From: Athripsodes cinereus
Taxonomy: Eukaryota; Arthropoda; Insecta; Trichoptera; Leptoceridae
Length of the DNA stretch: 64,000 bases
Assembly: GCA_947579605.1 (NCBI GenBank)
Contig: OX388314.1
Location: 14,753,982-14,817,981 of the forward strand
Direction of reading: 5' to 3'
This document shows positions 21,047-33,791 of the stretch, one piece after another. The position numbers were made by a program, and so were the translations under genes. Numbering within the stretch: the stretch's first letter is position 1; the number at the start of each line of letters is the position of its first letter. The notes beneath the pieces are model-generated. The model ran no database searches and had not been told where the DNA came from. It saw only the letters and a program-made list of their open reading frames with translations.

Positions 21047-22313
21047 AAATAATAATAATAATAATAATTTTATTCAAATAATAATATCGTCTTTACATTT
21101 TCATTATAACACAGTTGAACATACTTAATACAATCACAAAAAATGTCTTCCACACTAGCCATAGGGCTGTGTTGTGGCAGAAATACAAATGAGATACAAA
21201 ACAATAGAGCTTTTGAAGTTAGCAAAAATAAAAAAAGAAAGCTAAAACCTTACAATTAATTAATAAAAAACATCTAGTCAAACAAAATCAATTATTCACA
21301 AACATGTCTCCACAATACGGTCAATTACAAAAATAAACACACACTACAATACAAAAATGGGTCAGAGAATAATCTAGTAATGTCAATGAGTGAAATCTGT
21401 CTGCGCTAAGCAGCTATTTAAACATAGCTAGAACAGCTATTTAAAAATATCTTTCAGATTCAATTTAAAACTCTGAATTTTTTTTGTAGAATCAAACTTA
21501 GATTTTTTGTTCAGCTTATTGTACCACACAACACCGAAATGAGTATAGTGGTGTTGTCCAACAGATGTTTTTCTGGGAGGTACCTTAATTAGGCCTCCCA
21601 GTCTTGGACACGCACTAATATCATCCGGCGAGTGGAGTTTTTGTACAAAATACTCTTTACAGACCTGAGACATTGCCTTTCTCTTATAAATATTATCCAA
21701 TGTGGGCACCAGATATTCTTTAAAAAGTTCTGAGGTTGGGTGGTCCATAGGTTTTTTAAGGATTATTTTTATAATACTTCTTTGGCTGACGCCCAGGGAA
21801 TAGAGAGAGTTTTTATATGCCCCACCCCAAACTATAATACCATATTGCAACACAGATTGGACAAGAGAAAAATACACTTCTTTCATTTGTTTAACATTCA
21901 AAATATCCCTTAGCCTATAAAATATATAGAACATTTTCCTCATTCTCTTTACAGTAGTTTGCACATGGTCTTTCCATTTCATATTTGAGTCAATTTCAAC
22001 TCCAAGATACATAACAGTATTTGATTCCTTTAAATTTACACAACCACCACATGATTTTATCTTATTTGTGCAAGAGTTACTATGAATTCTAATATCAAGG
22101 GTGGAAGTAGGTTTACCTTTAATATTTATAGAGAAATTGACATAATTCGTTTTCTCAGCATTCAGTGATAATAAACTCGCGTCAAACCAGCCCTTGAGCA
22201 AATTAATTTCTGTATTCACAATTGTTTCCACTTCTTCCCATGTACTACCATGGGCAATCAACGCTGTATCATCGGCAAATGACAACACTGTGGATTTAAG
22301 GGAAAGGCCTTAT
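21047..22313 (-). mobile_element. CR1/Jockey-like non-LTR element, 5'-truncated
   Basis: The minus strand carries the last part of an RT gene (21437-22288) and about 390 bp of 3' UTR. It ends in an (AAT)n / TTATT tail at 21052-21080. The 5' break near 22313 falls inside the RT domain just before the catalytic FADD. No target duplication was found by eye. Confidence 0.85.
21437..22313 (-). pseudogene. CR1/Jockey-like reverse transcriptase, C-terminal part
   Basis: About 283 residues are open from the first Met at 22288. The motif SFADDTALIA holds the catalytic FADD at residues 4-7. Then come NAEKTNYVNF, VMYLGVEIDSNMKWKDHV and LVQSVLQYGIIVWGGAY, typical of the thumb region of CR1/Jockey RTs. 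The finger and palm motifs upstream are lost. The frame has no internal stop, so the insertion is fairly young. Confidence 0.88.
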
Positions 22314-23221
22314 AATTAAAAATATAATTTCAGATTTGGTAAAGTAACAAGGAACACATATTTATGAAATAAAACTATTAATATTAACTTAATCGTTTTA
22401 CAAATTCATTAATTCAATCGTAAATATATTTCTCATATAATTCATTGATTAGTAGGAATCAAATAAAATATAAATGCAGTTTTATTCGTTTTTCAATTAG
22501 TTATTTAATGATTATTGATAGAAATTTAGAGTAGTAATATATATTCAGAATTATCTCACAATTATTTGAAATTGTTTCTAGATTTAACATTAATTATCAA
22601 TTAACTTATATATTGTTTGATCATTAGAAAACTATTTGTTAATTATATTTTTATTCATTAAAGCTCGTGATAGAAATCAATTCCTTTATCTAAGTAGTAT
22701 GCAGTTTAATTTTATTATTTCGATAGAGAAGAAATACGTAACTATGTATATCCAATAAGCCCTCAGATCTCCGTATCACTGTTGTATAATATTGTACATT
22801 TCATTAGTACATTTCTGCATAATATTCTCGTTATTCACTTATCAAATAAAGCCTAATGTTTTGATACAGCAACAAATAAAGAAGAGTATACTAATTTGAA
22901 TTAAATAAAGATATACATATTAGAAATGATATACCTTTTGATGTTTTCAAAAAAAAAATTACGTATGTGTATTATTTAAAAAAGTCATCGAAAGTTCAGA
23001 TTAAAAAGAGACTGAAAAAAAGACAAAAGAGAAACAGTTCATTGCCAATATGATATTCATACAACTGATAAATGTAGTCCTGAGACATTACTCTCTGGAG
23101 CCCTCGTAAAGTAATAGGTCTCCAACTTTTTCTCTAAATTTTTATGTGTCCTGTAAAGGCATGTAGTTCGTAAAACCTCACGTAGGTATAAGATCGGTGG
23201 ATTAACTGAATATCATAAAAA
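22314..23221. other. AT-rich non-coding stretch with a REP-1 scrap
   Basis: No gene. At about 23110-23180 (plus) a block reading GTCTC-AACTTTTTCT and GTGTCCTGTAAAGGCA resembles the first part of REP-1 at 48345. Confidence 0.45.
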
Positions 23222-23257
23222 TACCTAAGTTTATACTATACTACTACTACTATACCC

Positions 23258-25049
23258 TCACGCCGTATCCCAAGTGGGGTAGGCAGAGAGAACGGAACGC
23301 CACACAGATCTATCTTTACACACTTCCTTCGCTTCCTCCACATTCATACAGTTTCTCATACATGCACGTCGATTCCTCTTACTCAACACGCGGCCTTCCT
23401 TGAGAATTTGATCCACGTGATCAAGCCACGTGGTTCTCGGACGTCCGCGCTTCCTCACACCTTTTCTTTCAGACAAGTATATCCTCTTTGTCATTCTTAC
23501 CTCGTTCATTCGTTCAACGTGTCCAAACCACCGTAGTTTATTCACGCGCATTCTGTCCACAACACTCTTCTTGCATCCGCTCATTCTTCTAATATCCTCA
23601 TTCTTCACTCTATCACGCAGCGTTTTACCAACCATTCTTCTTAACGATCGCATCTCCACTGCATTTATTCCACTTTCGTCCTTCTTCAGCCACGTCCATG
23701 TCTCGCTTGCATACGTAAGTGACGGTACCAGAATGGTATTGTGCACCAGCATTTTAGCCATGTTCGACACATTGCCATTGCTGACAATGGGTCGAAGTGC
23801 ACCGTTCACTCTAGCACCGGCCACTTTCCTTCTTTCAATGTCCCTATCGCATCTTCCATCCCTCGCAAACATACTTCCCAAATATACATACTCACTTACT
23901 TGCTCCAAACATTCGTCACCAACTTTGATCTCGCAAATCGTTTTTTCATTCTCTCTTTCAAACACTAGAACTTTCGTCTTCATAACATTCATTTTCAAAC
24001 CATTCAAATTGCAACTATCATACACACACGTAACAATCTCTTGTAAGTCCCTTTCACTCTCAGCCATTAACACCAAATCATCTGCGTACATCAATGCATT
24101 CACCCGAAACCCATTCAGCTCGACACCAACATCCATCTCTTTCACAGGTCGCATACAGTAGTCGAAGAATAGGTTAAACAGCCACGGAGACATGACACAA
24201 CCTTGCTTCACTCCCTTGGTGAGGACAAACCACTCCGAGAGAGTGTTATTTACCCTCACGCAAGCGGAGCTTCCCACGTAAAGTGAAGAGATTGCGCGTA
24301 TCAACCGGCTGCTCACCCCATACTCCGACAGCACGTGCCACAACCTTTCCCGGTCCACTCGATCATATGCTTTCTCCAAGTCCACGAACGCACAAAAAAG
24401 CCTCTGGTGTTTACCCAGAAACTTCTCTATAATCATTCGCAGGGAGAAGATCTGATCGGTGCACCCTCTGCCATTCAAAAACGCTCCTTGTGCATCCCAT
24501 ATCTTACACTCAGTTATCTTTCGTACTCTCTCAATCAAAATTCTACCATACAATTTCCCTATTGAGCTCAGCAAGCTAATAGCCCGATAACTCCCGCATT
24601 CAAGTCTAGAGCCTTTCCCTTTGTACAGGGGGCAGATGATAGCCCTCCTCCAATCCTCTGGTGTGACGCCTTCTCTCCAACAATCGTTGAAAAGCTCCAA
24701 GCACCACGCGAGAGCCCCCGGTCCACCAGACTTGATGAGCTCAACGGCAACACAATCATACCCTACAGCTTTACCGCACTTCGCTTTTTTTAATGCATTC
24801 ATAATCTCATTCATGTCTATCATATCGTTTTCATTCACACTGCTTTCAATGTCGTCATACTCATTCTCATTTGTACCATCACATTCAAACAGATCTTCGA
24901 AATACTCCTTCCATCTCCGTAACACACATTCATCATTCACTAACACACATCCATCCTTGTCTTTTATCCCTTTCATACTGTTCACACTTGTACCCGTCCT
25001 CTTTCGTTTCACTTCATTCCAAAAAATCTTCATATTTTCACTCGCATAC
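23258..25049 (-). CDS. NLTR-1 reverse transcriptase (ORF2 3' part, split gene)
   Basis: 591 residues are open from a Met at 25033, and the true frame continues upstream into the target duplication. Residues 134-165 hold CPLYKGKG and YRAISLLSSIGKL. FVDLEKAYD is at 216-224, GVKQGCVMSPWLF at 274-286, and catalytic YADD at 316-319. VYLGSMF is near 384, and VNKLRWFGHVERM with GRPRTTWLDHV follows in the tail. The protein would copy the element's RNA at the cut target. All expected RT motifs are intact and no stop is seen, so it was probably competent until the LTR insertion removed its promoter and endonuclease. Confidence 0.93.
25046..25049. repeat. Target duplication of LTR element (ATAC)
   Basis: ATAC, repeated at 33792-33795 on the far side of the LTR element and, through the later duplication, at 43054-43057. 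Confidence 0.9.
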
Positions 25050-27586
25050 TGAGATGATCCTACCTATTTTAAACCATTCTAAGCTCCGAATTTGCAACAT
25101 CCTAGCTTCTAAACTATACCTACTGTAATAATTGATTCCCAAACTAGAAGTGACAACCCTATTCAGCTAGCTAAGAATTGTATGAATTTTCGCATTGTTG
25201 CAAATATACGTACGAAATATCGCATTCCTAATTGAATTAATTAACGAATTTTGGCCTTTCGTGATCGTCTCGATTTATCTATTAACTATTTTCATAGATT
25301 TAGACCCAGTACGTTGTGTTTTGACGATAATTTTACCTACGTTGTGTATTTTTTTTAAAACGCAAAATAAGTCACCTGAAATATACATTTCAATAATCAA
25401 AAAGAACAACAAAATCACAAAATCAATAAAACAATTTAAACATGAATTTTGATACATATTAACTCTGAGGTCAACTTTGACGTCAGATCACTTACCTTGA
25501 GATACTGTAAAATAACATAATAAAAATAGTGCATAATAAAACATAACGAAATATAACATAACAATCATCATAACATAAAATTCAAATAATATTATTCTAT
25601 ATCATTACGAGAATGTTGTATGGTAACTGGTTGCCGATCTATGTCCCTACATAAGATAACCATTTCATAGTTTCTATAGCCGATGTATGTACATATGTTC
25701 TACAACATACCTACTAATTCGTTGCGTCGTAAAGGACAGTGGCGCACCCAAAAACATAACTTTATTACTTTTGAATATTAATTAAATTTCAACACAATTG
25801 CTATGACATCATTTTCAGAGACTAACTACCATGTTAGTGCATGGAAAGCATGCTGTGTCCATGCTAAAGGAGCGCCGCCTTCGCTCCCTCACGTCTCAAA
25901 ACTCGCCATGCCGTACTTTGAGCCCGAGTGCACTATTCTACAGCCGAATATATATAAAATAATATATAAGATATATTTTCACTAGGACATGCAATCTGTT
26001 GCAAACATGCGGACATGCAAACATATAATAATATTAGTCCTAAAGATTCCTGATCATTGAGCTTCAGCCAAAGGGCGCAGATAACCCCTTCAAGCTATAC
26101 TCTAGCAGAATTCGAGGAATGGAGCTGTACCTGCTTCAGTCGGAGAACATTTGAAATAAATACTTTTTCATTGGTTAAGTTGATTTATACGCAGAGAAAG
26201 CACCACCAATCTCTACGCACATCCAACCAGGTTAATGATTGCAAGGTGTGTTCTTACAGAACTGATAAGATAGACTACTAATATAGTTAGCAATATCACG
26301 AACAGTGATTTACCAACCAGTTAATAATAATTAAAGTTAATTAAACATAATATCCATTTACAAATGCTCAAAGACCTTATAATGGATTGTGGGTCCTCCA
26401 GCATATAGGGAAAGGAGAGAATTTTGTTAGTTGAACTAGGTACTTATATTTACAAAATTTGATTTAAATAATTATCATGCATAATTATATACTACAATAT
26501 CATATATTTTGTTAAGAAAGGAATAACGTCGTACCCAAATCGTCTGGGGCCTAACAAACGACTGGACAAAACTACATTCCCTAGAAGGAAAAGGGTTTAT
26601 GTAGGGATTTTTGGATAAATGGTATTAATATAAATATATTAATATAATAATACATAAACAATACGATATAACCATGCCTTGCAAAAATGTTAATTAATAC
26701 ATTCTAGAATTTCACAACAATATAAGTAGAAAAAATCCAGTAAATTTATAGAAGACAAATGACATCGATGATAAAATATGTAATTAAATAAATAAATAAT
26801 ATCCTGCTCTACATAAAACTCCTCTCCGAACTGCTTAATCCTTCGTAATGGTACAATAAATTAAATAAAAATATAATATTAGCTAGATCTGTGCGCCACT
26901 GCTATCGGTCTGGTTCTAGGTGTGTCGTACCCCGCTATATTATATCAGTCACAGGTACATACATACATACAAAAATGCTGAAAATAAATATACATAATTC
27001 CTTTGTTTTCAAAATCTGAAAAATAATAAATCCTTGAGTACGACGACTACTTTGTAGACAACAATATCCTCCTAAATATCACGACACCTAGATTTAAATA
27101 AATTAATAATATTGAAAAATCTTATCTTATGACAGCTGGCAGGCTCACGGATTTTAAAATGTTAATTAAAAGTAATTTAGGATGATCTATATATATTCCC
27201 AAATGTGGAAATATCACTAAAATATAATGTACTAACTACTATCGAAGGTGGGTAAATAAATATTAAAATATGTCGAATTCAAACACTGAGATTAATATGA
27301 TTGAGTCCCACCTCTCCTAGGTTCAAAACTAAACTGCCAAGAGTCATCTATCCTACCTCTTCAGATCCTGAAAAATGCCCTAGCAACACACAAAAAAACA
27401 ACTTCCATCTCTTTATGACACACACCAAAATATACCTGTCTCTGTCTCCTACATAGATAGATAGATCATCATCATCCACTTGAAATTAAACTAAGTTTCA
27501 TTCCTATATTAATTACCTACTACAAATATTCGATCTAGGTATATAAAAATAATATATACCGTCTTGTATATATTCATTTCATGACA
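25050..27586 (-). repeat. LTR copy A (3' LTR in element orientation)
   Basis: A 2,537-bp terminal repeat, TG...CA. It matches 31255-33791 base for base where compared, except for a G/A difference at 25467 against 31672. At 25949-25956 the minus strand has TATATATA followed by GC-richer sequence, a possible core promoter. AATAAA on the minus strand at 25761-25766 could be its polyadenylation signal. Small frames inside (such as 25803 and 26057) recur in all three copies simply because the DNA is repeated. Confidence 0.93.
25920..25960 (-). promoter_or_regulatory. Possible LTR core promoter (TATA box)
   Basis: On the minus strand TATATATATTCGGCTG is followed about 25-30 bases on by TAGTGCACTCGGG, a plausible start region. 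The element must carry a promoter in its LTR, but this position is a guess from sequence. It recurs at +6,205 and +15,467. Confidence 0.3.
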
Positions 27587-27600
27587 TCCCCCCCTTGAGA
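27587..27600 (-). other. Polypurine tract of LTR element
   Basis: The minus strand reads TCTCAAGGGGGGGA directly before the TG of the LTR. A purine run at this place primes plus-strand DNA synthesis in LTR retroelements. Confidence 0.8.
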
Positions 27601-28329
27601 TTACGCTGAAGACAAAATGGCTGAGGCATTATCTCACAACCAATTATTTATTTTCTAATTATTTTTCATAATTATTTAATTCCAACTTTCGAGTCCGTCC
27701 CTGTTTATTCCGCTAGGTCGTAGGTACCTCGTCAGCTGTGCTCCTCTATTCAAGTAATCAATAATAATAATCCCCAAACGCATCCACTTGAGAAATACTC
27801 GTTCAATATTATTGTCCCAACACAACACAATATTTTAATATTCTGTTATATTTTATTATTTCGGGTTTAGTTATTATTTTATGTCATAACATCTATGGAG
27901 CATAAAATAATAATAACAAGATTGTTCCTACACTTTCAATATCCAAGTTGCATTTTGTTAAAATTCCCTTTCATGTAATCATGTTCACACATCATTATAA
28001 TTATTCATATGTAGTCGTTGTGGTTCTTTATAGTCCATATATGCATTCTTCAGGGTGATCCAATTCGCTGGTAATACCAATCCTGTATCTCACCTTTTGC
28101 ATTGATTCACCAGATGTGCTTATATTCATGATACCTTTACCGTATCCGTAAGTCATCACCACTTCATAGCGATATTCCATGCATCGAAGGTTGTGTGACT
28201 TCCGAAGCAAGTTATACCATCTCTCCCCATGTTGTTTCTTATTGGACATTCAAATAAGTATATATATATATTATGTTGTGTTGGAGCTTTTATTATTTCG
28301 CCACGCTCAGCCATGGTACATCCTAAAAG

Positions 28330-28535
28330 CGATGCAGTCAGCAGTCCTGCAGCACACAATAGACATGCAAATCGTCCTCTCCGTACCTATACAAAATCAA
28401 GACATTCAAAAACGGCGGCAACCCTCATCGCTGTATCCAAGATGCTAAATGTCTTAATTTCCTAGAGCACCCGCCCTCCCACAGGACACACGAAGACTCA
28501 CGGAAAAAGTGGGAGACCAACTCTCCGCCGGCAGC
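28330..28535 (-). mobile_element. REP-1 dispersed repeat copy
   Basis: Read in reverse complement it matches 48345-48545 over about 200 bases: a GTCTCCCACTTTTTCCGTGA block, GTGTCCTGT, ATTAAGACATTT, CAGCGATGAGG and GGTACGGAGAGGAC. It has no open frame of note. Being inside the LTR element, it was carried along with it. Confidence 0.65.
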
Positions 28536-28563
28536 TCATACTAAATAACCATTCATCTCTCAG

Positions 28564-28748
28564 CACCATCACGCTGCGTCTCAGATGGGGTAGGCAGAGA
28601 GAAACGATTGACAAATCCCTCCATCCTGGCCTACATCCTTCGTTTCCACCACTGTCATACAATTTCTCACAGAATGCAACCCGATTTCTCCTAGTCAACA
28701 CGCAGCCGTCCATAAGAATTTGATCCACGTGATCAAGTCACCTAATTC
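28564..28748 (-). mobile_element. NLTR-1 3'-end scrap inside the LTR element
   Basis: The minus strand shows a decayed NLTR-1 C-terminus: DQILMDGCVLTRRNR, then a shifted frame up to the CTCAGATGGGGTAGGCAGAG region that encodes the usual AYPTWDTA end. Indels break the frame. It shows that the LTR element's interior had itself taken in an NLTR-1 fragment before this insertion. Confidence 0.75.
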
Positions 28749-31236
28749 TACAAGTAATGCAACATCCTTCAGCTAACCAGACAAAATTCGTGATAATGTG
28801 TCGACAAAGTGCCTAAATAATATCAAACGCGAACAGCTAACTCAAAATACCTATTATTACGTAAATTAAACCACCTATAATAATACCACAAATAATCAAG
28901 AGAAAGATAACGTACTATGTTCTTGAACATCCAGGGGTAAGTGGTGGGAACCCCTCCCTCAATGTGTTTACGCACATTCAAGCATATAAGATACATAACA
29001 CAATATTTAAACGAGTTGCATTGACAATATCTACACAATACATCCCAATATGTTATTCTATAATAGGTATATAGAATTTCCCTTGTATCCAATGTAACAG
29101 TCACCTAATGTATATACCTACATATTAGGTATATATATATATATATATGAATCGTTCTCATTCATTTCAAAAGTCCTGAAAAAAAAACACTTATCTATTT
29201 CAAACTATATCACACACACAACTAAATATAATACACACAATTGTAACTCCATATGCACATATCATAATATTCGTTCCACTTGTAAAATAATAATAACTAA
29301 ACACTTTATAGTTCACATCTTCACTCTAACACTATTGAATAATATTATTATAATATTTGACACCACAATTTTAAAATTATAACACATTAAATAGTTTATT
29401 CCATTTGTAACATCGATAGATCCGCAAGTGAATCTCAACCTGTTACATCATAGCGTTGTCCTTTCTTCTTACATTAGTCCTCTCCAGCAATTTATGTTAT
29501 TGTACACCACTCTCTTTTGTGTTAACAGAGAGGATACAATGCTACACAATCCTATCTAGTCGTCTTTTGGTTTCCATAAAACTTCTATCATCGCTGTCCA
29601 AACTTTCCACCAAGTTTCTTGCAAGTAAATCATGTTGTTATCCTACCAATAAATATTCAATTGAAATAATTATCTCATTTTAGCGCACGCATAATTCCTA
29701 ATACCCTTTGTCTCAGGTTTCTTTGTTCCATTCAGCAACATCACAATATCAGGCATACAGTTTAACAACCACTGATCGTATACATCCCGTTAGGTACTAT
29801 AATATCCCGTATACCTATCTGCTTGCATCTTTATTTAAAACTATAGTTTTTTGTCATTCCAGTAATAATATTATTTCCACTCTCGTTCTTGGTTTTAAAT
29901 ATTATAACGTATTAATTAATATCTTAGTATCTATAGGTTGTACATCTTATTTCTCTATTTGGAAGACATGATGTGTTATATCAGCGAACACCAGCCTCTT
30001 TCTTCTTAGAATATTTTCATAAATTCGTTTCTTCTTCCAGTCCTCCATTTTAAAATGATAGATACCACCTTTCAGGGTACACAAAGAGTTCCAACGTTAT
30101 CCAATGTGAAGCCCTTGGTTTTGCCCCCCCCGGGCTTAAAAGAGTGTAGGTTATCCCCTCCAACCTGAGCCTGTAAGAATGAATATCCACTATTTCTTCC
30201 TGCTAACCGTTTTACATATAACCGTAATCATAATCAATAATAATTCGGTTATTGCCTCCTTATCCGCTCCATGCTTATATGATGGTACGTCATCCGATAA
30301 TCTTAAAATCTGGTTTAATATTATTTCAAACTGAATAATCTATTTACCATTCATACCTAAATCATAAATTTATTTCACACCCCAAATAATTAACTTGACA
30401 GAATTCTTAAAGTTTAAAAACAAACACTTAGCTTACAAATACTGTAAAATGTTAAGACCATATCCCCAAAAAAATAATAATACCTATTATAATTAGGTAC
30501 AATTCTAATCCTTAACAAACATCCAATTGATACATATAACTAACATCAAACTATATACCTATTATTTATCCATTTTACTCAAATACTATAATATCTAAAA
30601 ATCCTAAAACTCTAGTCATATACCCATATACATAAAATACACTTCGCATACATAATACCCATGTTTACAAGTCTACTTGGGAATATAATATTCCATTTTT
30701 CTAACACCCAATCTTCTTATGAAAGTACATATTTTTGGTACCTATATACATTATTGAATAAAATAAAGAACTATTCAGGATTTCAACATATATATACCTA
30801 TCCAATTTTATACCTGAATCACAAGCGTTCTTTAATAGACTATTCATAAGGACATAATTCCGAATGAACTCTTAAGGGTTCACGATATTATTGTGCATAA
30901 CGTTTGGTATATACCTATAGATAGCCAAACACAAATATAATATCATGTTGCCTAATTCGACTAACACTATAATCCATGGATAACCAACCCGCGGTTCTCG
31001 AAGTAAAAAAAATCAACAACCAATTTCCTCGCTACATCTACCAAGAATAAATTTTATTCCTCCCCTCAAAAACCAAACACATTCCTCTGTCCATAACCCA
31101 GTTCTACTCCTCAAAACCCATTTATGCTCTCCCCCCCTCCAATATTCATGATTTTAGTTATTTATCATCGCAAACCCAAAACCCACTTCTACTCCGTAAA
31201 AACCCAGTTTATGTCTGCAATGACAGACATAATATT

Positions 31237-31252
31237 CTGGTCCAAGGCACCA
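31237..31252 (-). other. Primer-binding-site candidate
   Basis: The minus strand reads TGGTGCCTTGGACCAG two bases after the end of LTR B. A TGG start at this distance is the normal layout of a tRNA primer site. I cannot assign the tRNA. The same site is duplicated at 40499-40514. Confidence 0.65.
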
Positions 31253-31254
31253 TT

Positions 31255-33791
31255 TGAGATGATCCTACCTATTTTAAACCATTCTAAGCTCCGAATTTGC
31301 AACATCCTAGCTTCTAAACTATACCTACTGTAATAATTGATTCCCAAACTAGAAGTGACAACCCTATTCAGCTAGCTAAGAATTGTATGAATTTTCGCAT
31401 TGTTGCAAATATACGTACGAAATATCGCATTCCTAATTGAATTAATTAACGAATTTTGGCCTTTCGTGATCGTCTCGATTTATCTATTAACTATTTTCAT
31501 AGATTTAGACCCAGTACGTTGTGTTTTGACGATAATTTTACCTACGTTGTGTATTTTTTTTAAAACGCAAAATAAGTCACCTGAAATATACATTTCAATA
31601 ATCAAAAAGAACAACAAAATCACAAAATCAATAAAACAATTTAAACATGAATTTTGATACATATTAACTCTAAGGTCAACTTTGACGTCAGATCACTTAC
31701 CTTGAGATACTGTAAAATAACATAATAAAAATAGTGCATAATAAAACATAACGAAATATAACATAACAATCATCATAACATAAAATTCAAATAATATTAT
31801 TCTATATCATTACGAGAATGTTGTATGGTAACTGGTTGCCGATCTATGTCCCTACATAAGATAACCATTTCATAGTTTCTATAGCCGATGTATGTACATA
31901 TGTTCTACAACATACCTACTAATTCGTTGCGTCGTAAAGGACAGTGGCGCACCCAAAAACATAACTTTATTACTTTTGAATATTAATTAAATTTCAACAC
32001 AATTGCTATGACATCATTTTCAGAGACTAACTACCATGTTAGTGCATGGAAAGCATGCTGTGTCCATGCTAAAGGAGCGCCGCCTTCGCTCCCTCACGTC
32101 TCAAAACTCGCCATGCCGTACTTTGAGCCCGAGTGCACTATTCTACAGCCGAATATATATAAAATAATATATAAGATATATTTTCACTAGGACATGCAAT
32201 CTGTTGCAAACATGCGGACATGCAAACATATAATAATATTAGTCCTAAAGATTCCTGATCATTGAGCTTCAGCCAAAGGGCGCAGATAACCCCTTCAAGC
32301 TATACTCTAGCAGAATTCGAGGAATGGAGCTGTACCTGCTTCAGTCGGAGAACATTTGAAATAAATACTTTTTCATTGGTTAAGTTGATTTATACGCAGA
32401 GAAAGCACCACCAATCTCTACGCACATCCAACCAGGTTAATGATTGCAAGGTGTGTTCTTACAGAACTGATAAGATAGACTACTAATATAGTTAGCAATA
32501 TCACGAACAGTGATTTACCAACCAGTTAATAATAATTAAAGTTAATTAAACATAATATCCATTTACAAATGCTCAAAGACCTTATAATGGATTGTGGGTC
32601 CTCCAGCATATAGGGAAAGGAGAGAATTTTGTTAGTTGAACTAGGTACTTATATTTACAAAATTTGATTTAAATAATTATCATGCATAATTATATACTAC
32701 AATATCATATATTTTGTTAAGAAAGGAATAACGTCGTACCCAAATCGTCTGGGGCCTAACAAACGACTGGACAAAACTACATTCCCTAGAAGGAAAAGGG
32801 TTTATGTAGGGATTTTTGGATAAATGGTATTAATATAAATATATTAATATAATAATACATAAACAATACGATATAACCATGCCTTGCAAAAATGTTAATT
32901 AATACATTCTAGAATTTCACAACAATATAAGTAGAAAAAATCCAGTAAATTTATAGAAGACAAATGACATCGATGATAAAATATGTAATTAAATAAATAA
33001 ATAATATCCTGCTCTACATAAAACTCCTCTCCGAACTGCTTAATCCTTCGTAATGGTACAATAAATTAAATAAAAATATAATATTAGCTAGATCTGTGCG
33101 CCACTGCTATCGGTCTGGTTCTAGGTGTGTCGTACCCCGCTATATTATATCAGTCACAGGTACATACATACATACAAAAATGCTGAAAATAAATATACAT
33201 AATTCCTTTGTTTTCAAAATCTGAAAAATAATAAATCCTTGAGTACGACGACTACTTTGTAGACAACAATATCCTCCTAAATATCACGACACCTAGATTT
33301 AAATAAATTAATAATATTGAAAAATCTTATCTTATGACAGCTGGCAGGCTCACGGATTTTAAAATGTTAATTAAAAGTAATTTAGGATGATCTATATATA
33401 TTCCCAAATGTGGAAATATCACTAAAATATAATGTACTAACTACTATCGAAGGTGGGTAAATAAATATTAAAATATGTCGAATTCAAACACTGAGATTAA
33501 TATGATTGAGTCCCACCTCTCCTAGGTTCAAAACTAAACTGCCAAGAGTCATCTATCCTACCTCTTCAGATCCTGAAAAATGCCCTAGCAACACACAAAA
33601 AAACAACTTCCATCTCTTTATGACACACACCAAAATATACCTGTCTCTGTCTCCTACATAGATAGATAGATCATCATCATCCACTTGAAATTAAACTAAG
33701 TTTCATTCCTATATTAATTACCTACTACAAATATTCGATCTAGGTATATAAAAATAATATATACCGTCTTGTATATATTCATTTCATGACA
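31255..33791 (-). repeat. LTR copy B (5' LTR in element orientation)
   Basis: A 2,537-bp repeat, partner of copy A. Its outer edge meets the ATAC target duplication and the NLTR-1 endonuclease frame. In element orientation this LTR would carry the promoter for the element's RNA. Confidence 0.93.

Larger units (their letters stand above)
23222..25049 (-). mobile_element. NLTR-1 main copy, 3' half (RT part), cut by LTR element
   Basis: This is the RT-bearing 3' half of the best NLTR-1 copy, in minus orientation, with a TAG/TATAG microsatellite tail at 23222-23252. Its 5' edge is the 4-bp target duplication (25046-25049) of the LTR retrotransposon. The 5' half lies beyond that element at 33792-35250. 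The two frames are in phase once the insert and one target copy are ignored, giving a polyprotein of roughly 1,000 residues. Confidence 0.95.
27601..31236 (-). other. Non-coding interior of the LTR element
   Basis: About 3.6 kb between polypurine tract and primer site, with frequent stops on all frames. It contains older repeat pieces (REP-1 at 28330, an NLTR-1 tail at 28564), a (TA)n tract near 29126-29148, and a C-rich run near 30126-30134. The right half (29251 on) is the start of the 9,262-bp tandem duplication. Confidence 0.8.
25050..33791 (-). mobile_element. LARD-like non-autonomous LTR retrotransposon, 8,742 bp
   Basis: Two nearly identical 2,537-bp direct repeats (25050-27586 and 31255-33791, offset 6,205) flank a 3,668-bp interior. 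Each repeat starts TG and ends CA. On the minus strand a PBS-like site lies two bases after one LTR, and a G-rich polypurine tract touches the other, which fixes the orientation as minus. The flanks are a 4-bp duplication inside NLTR-1. No gag, protease, RT or integrase motif is seen in the interior, whose longest frames are under 100 codons. It must have been mobilised by another element. BEL/Pao or Gypsy origin cannot be decided. Confidence 0.93.

Noticed and set aside
23430..24161. Long plus-strand frame (243 codons) opposite NLTR-1 RT
   Set aside because: It is exactly antisense to a motif-complete RT gene; Ser/Leu/His-rich with no domain. The same shadow recurs at 3573-4163 on the other strand of the first copy.
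25803..25985. Small frames inside the LTR (60-85 codons) seen in all three LTR copies
   Set aside because: Their conservation is explained by recent duplication of the whole LTR; no domain, and several overlap on both strands.
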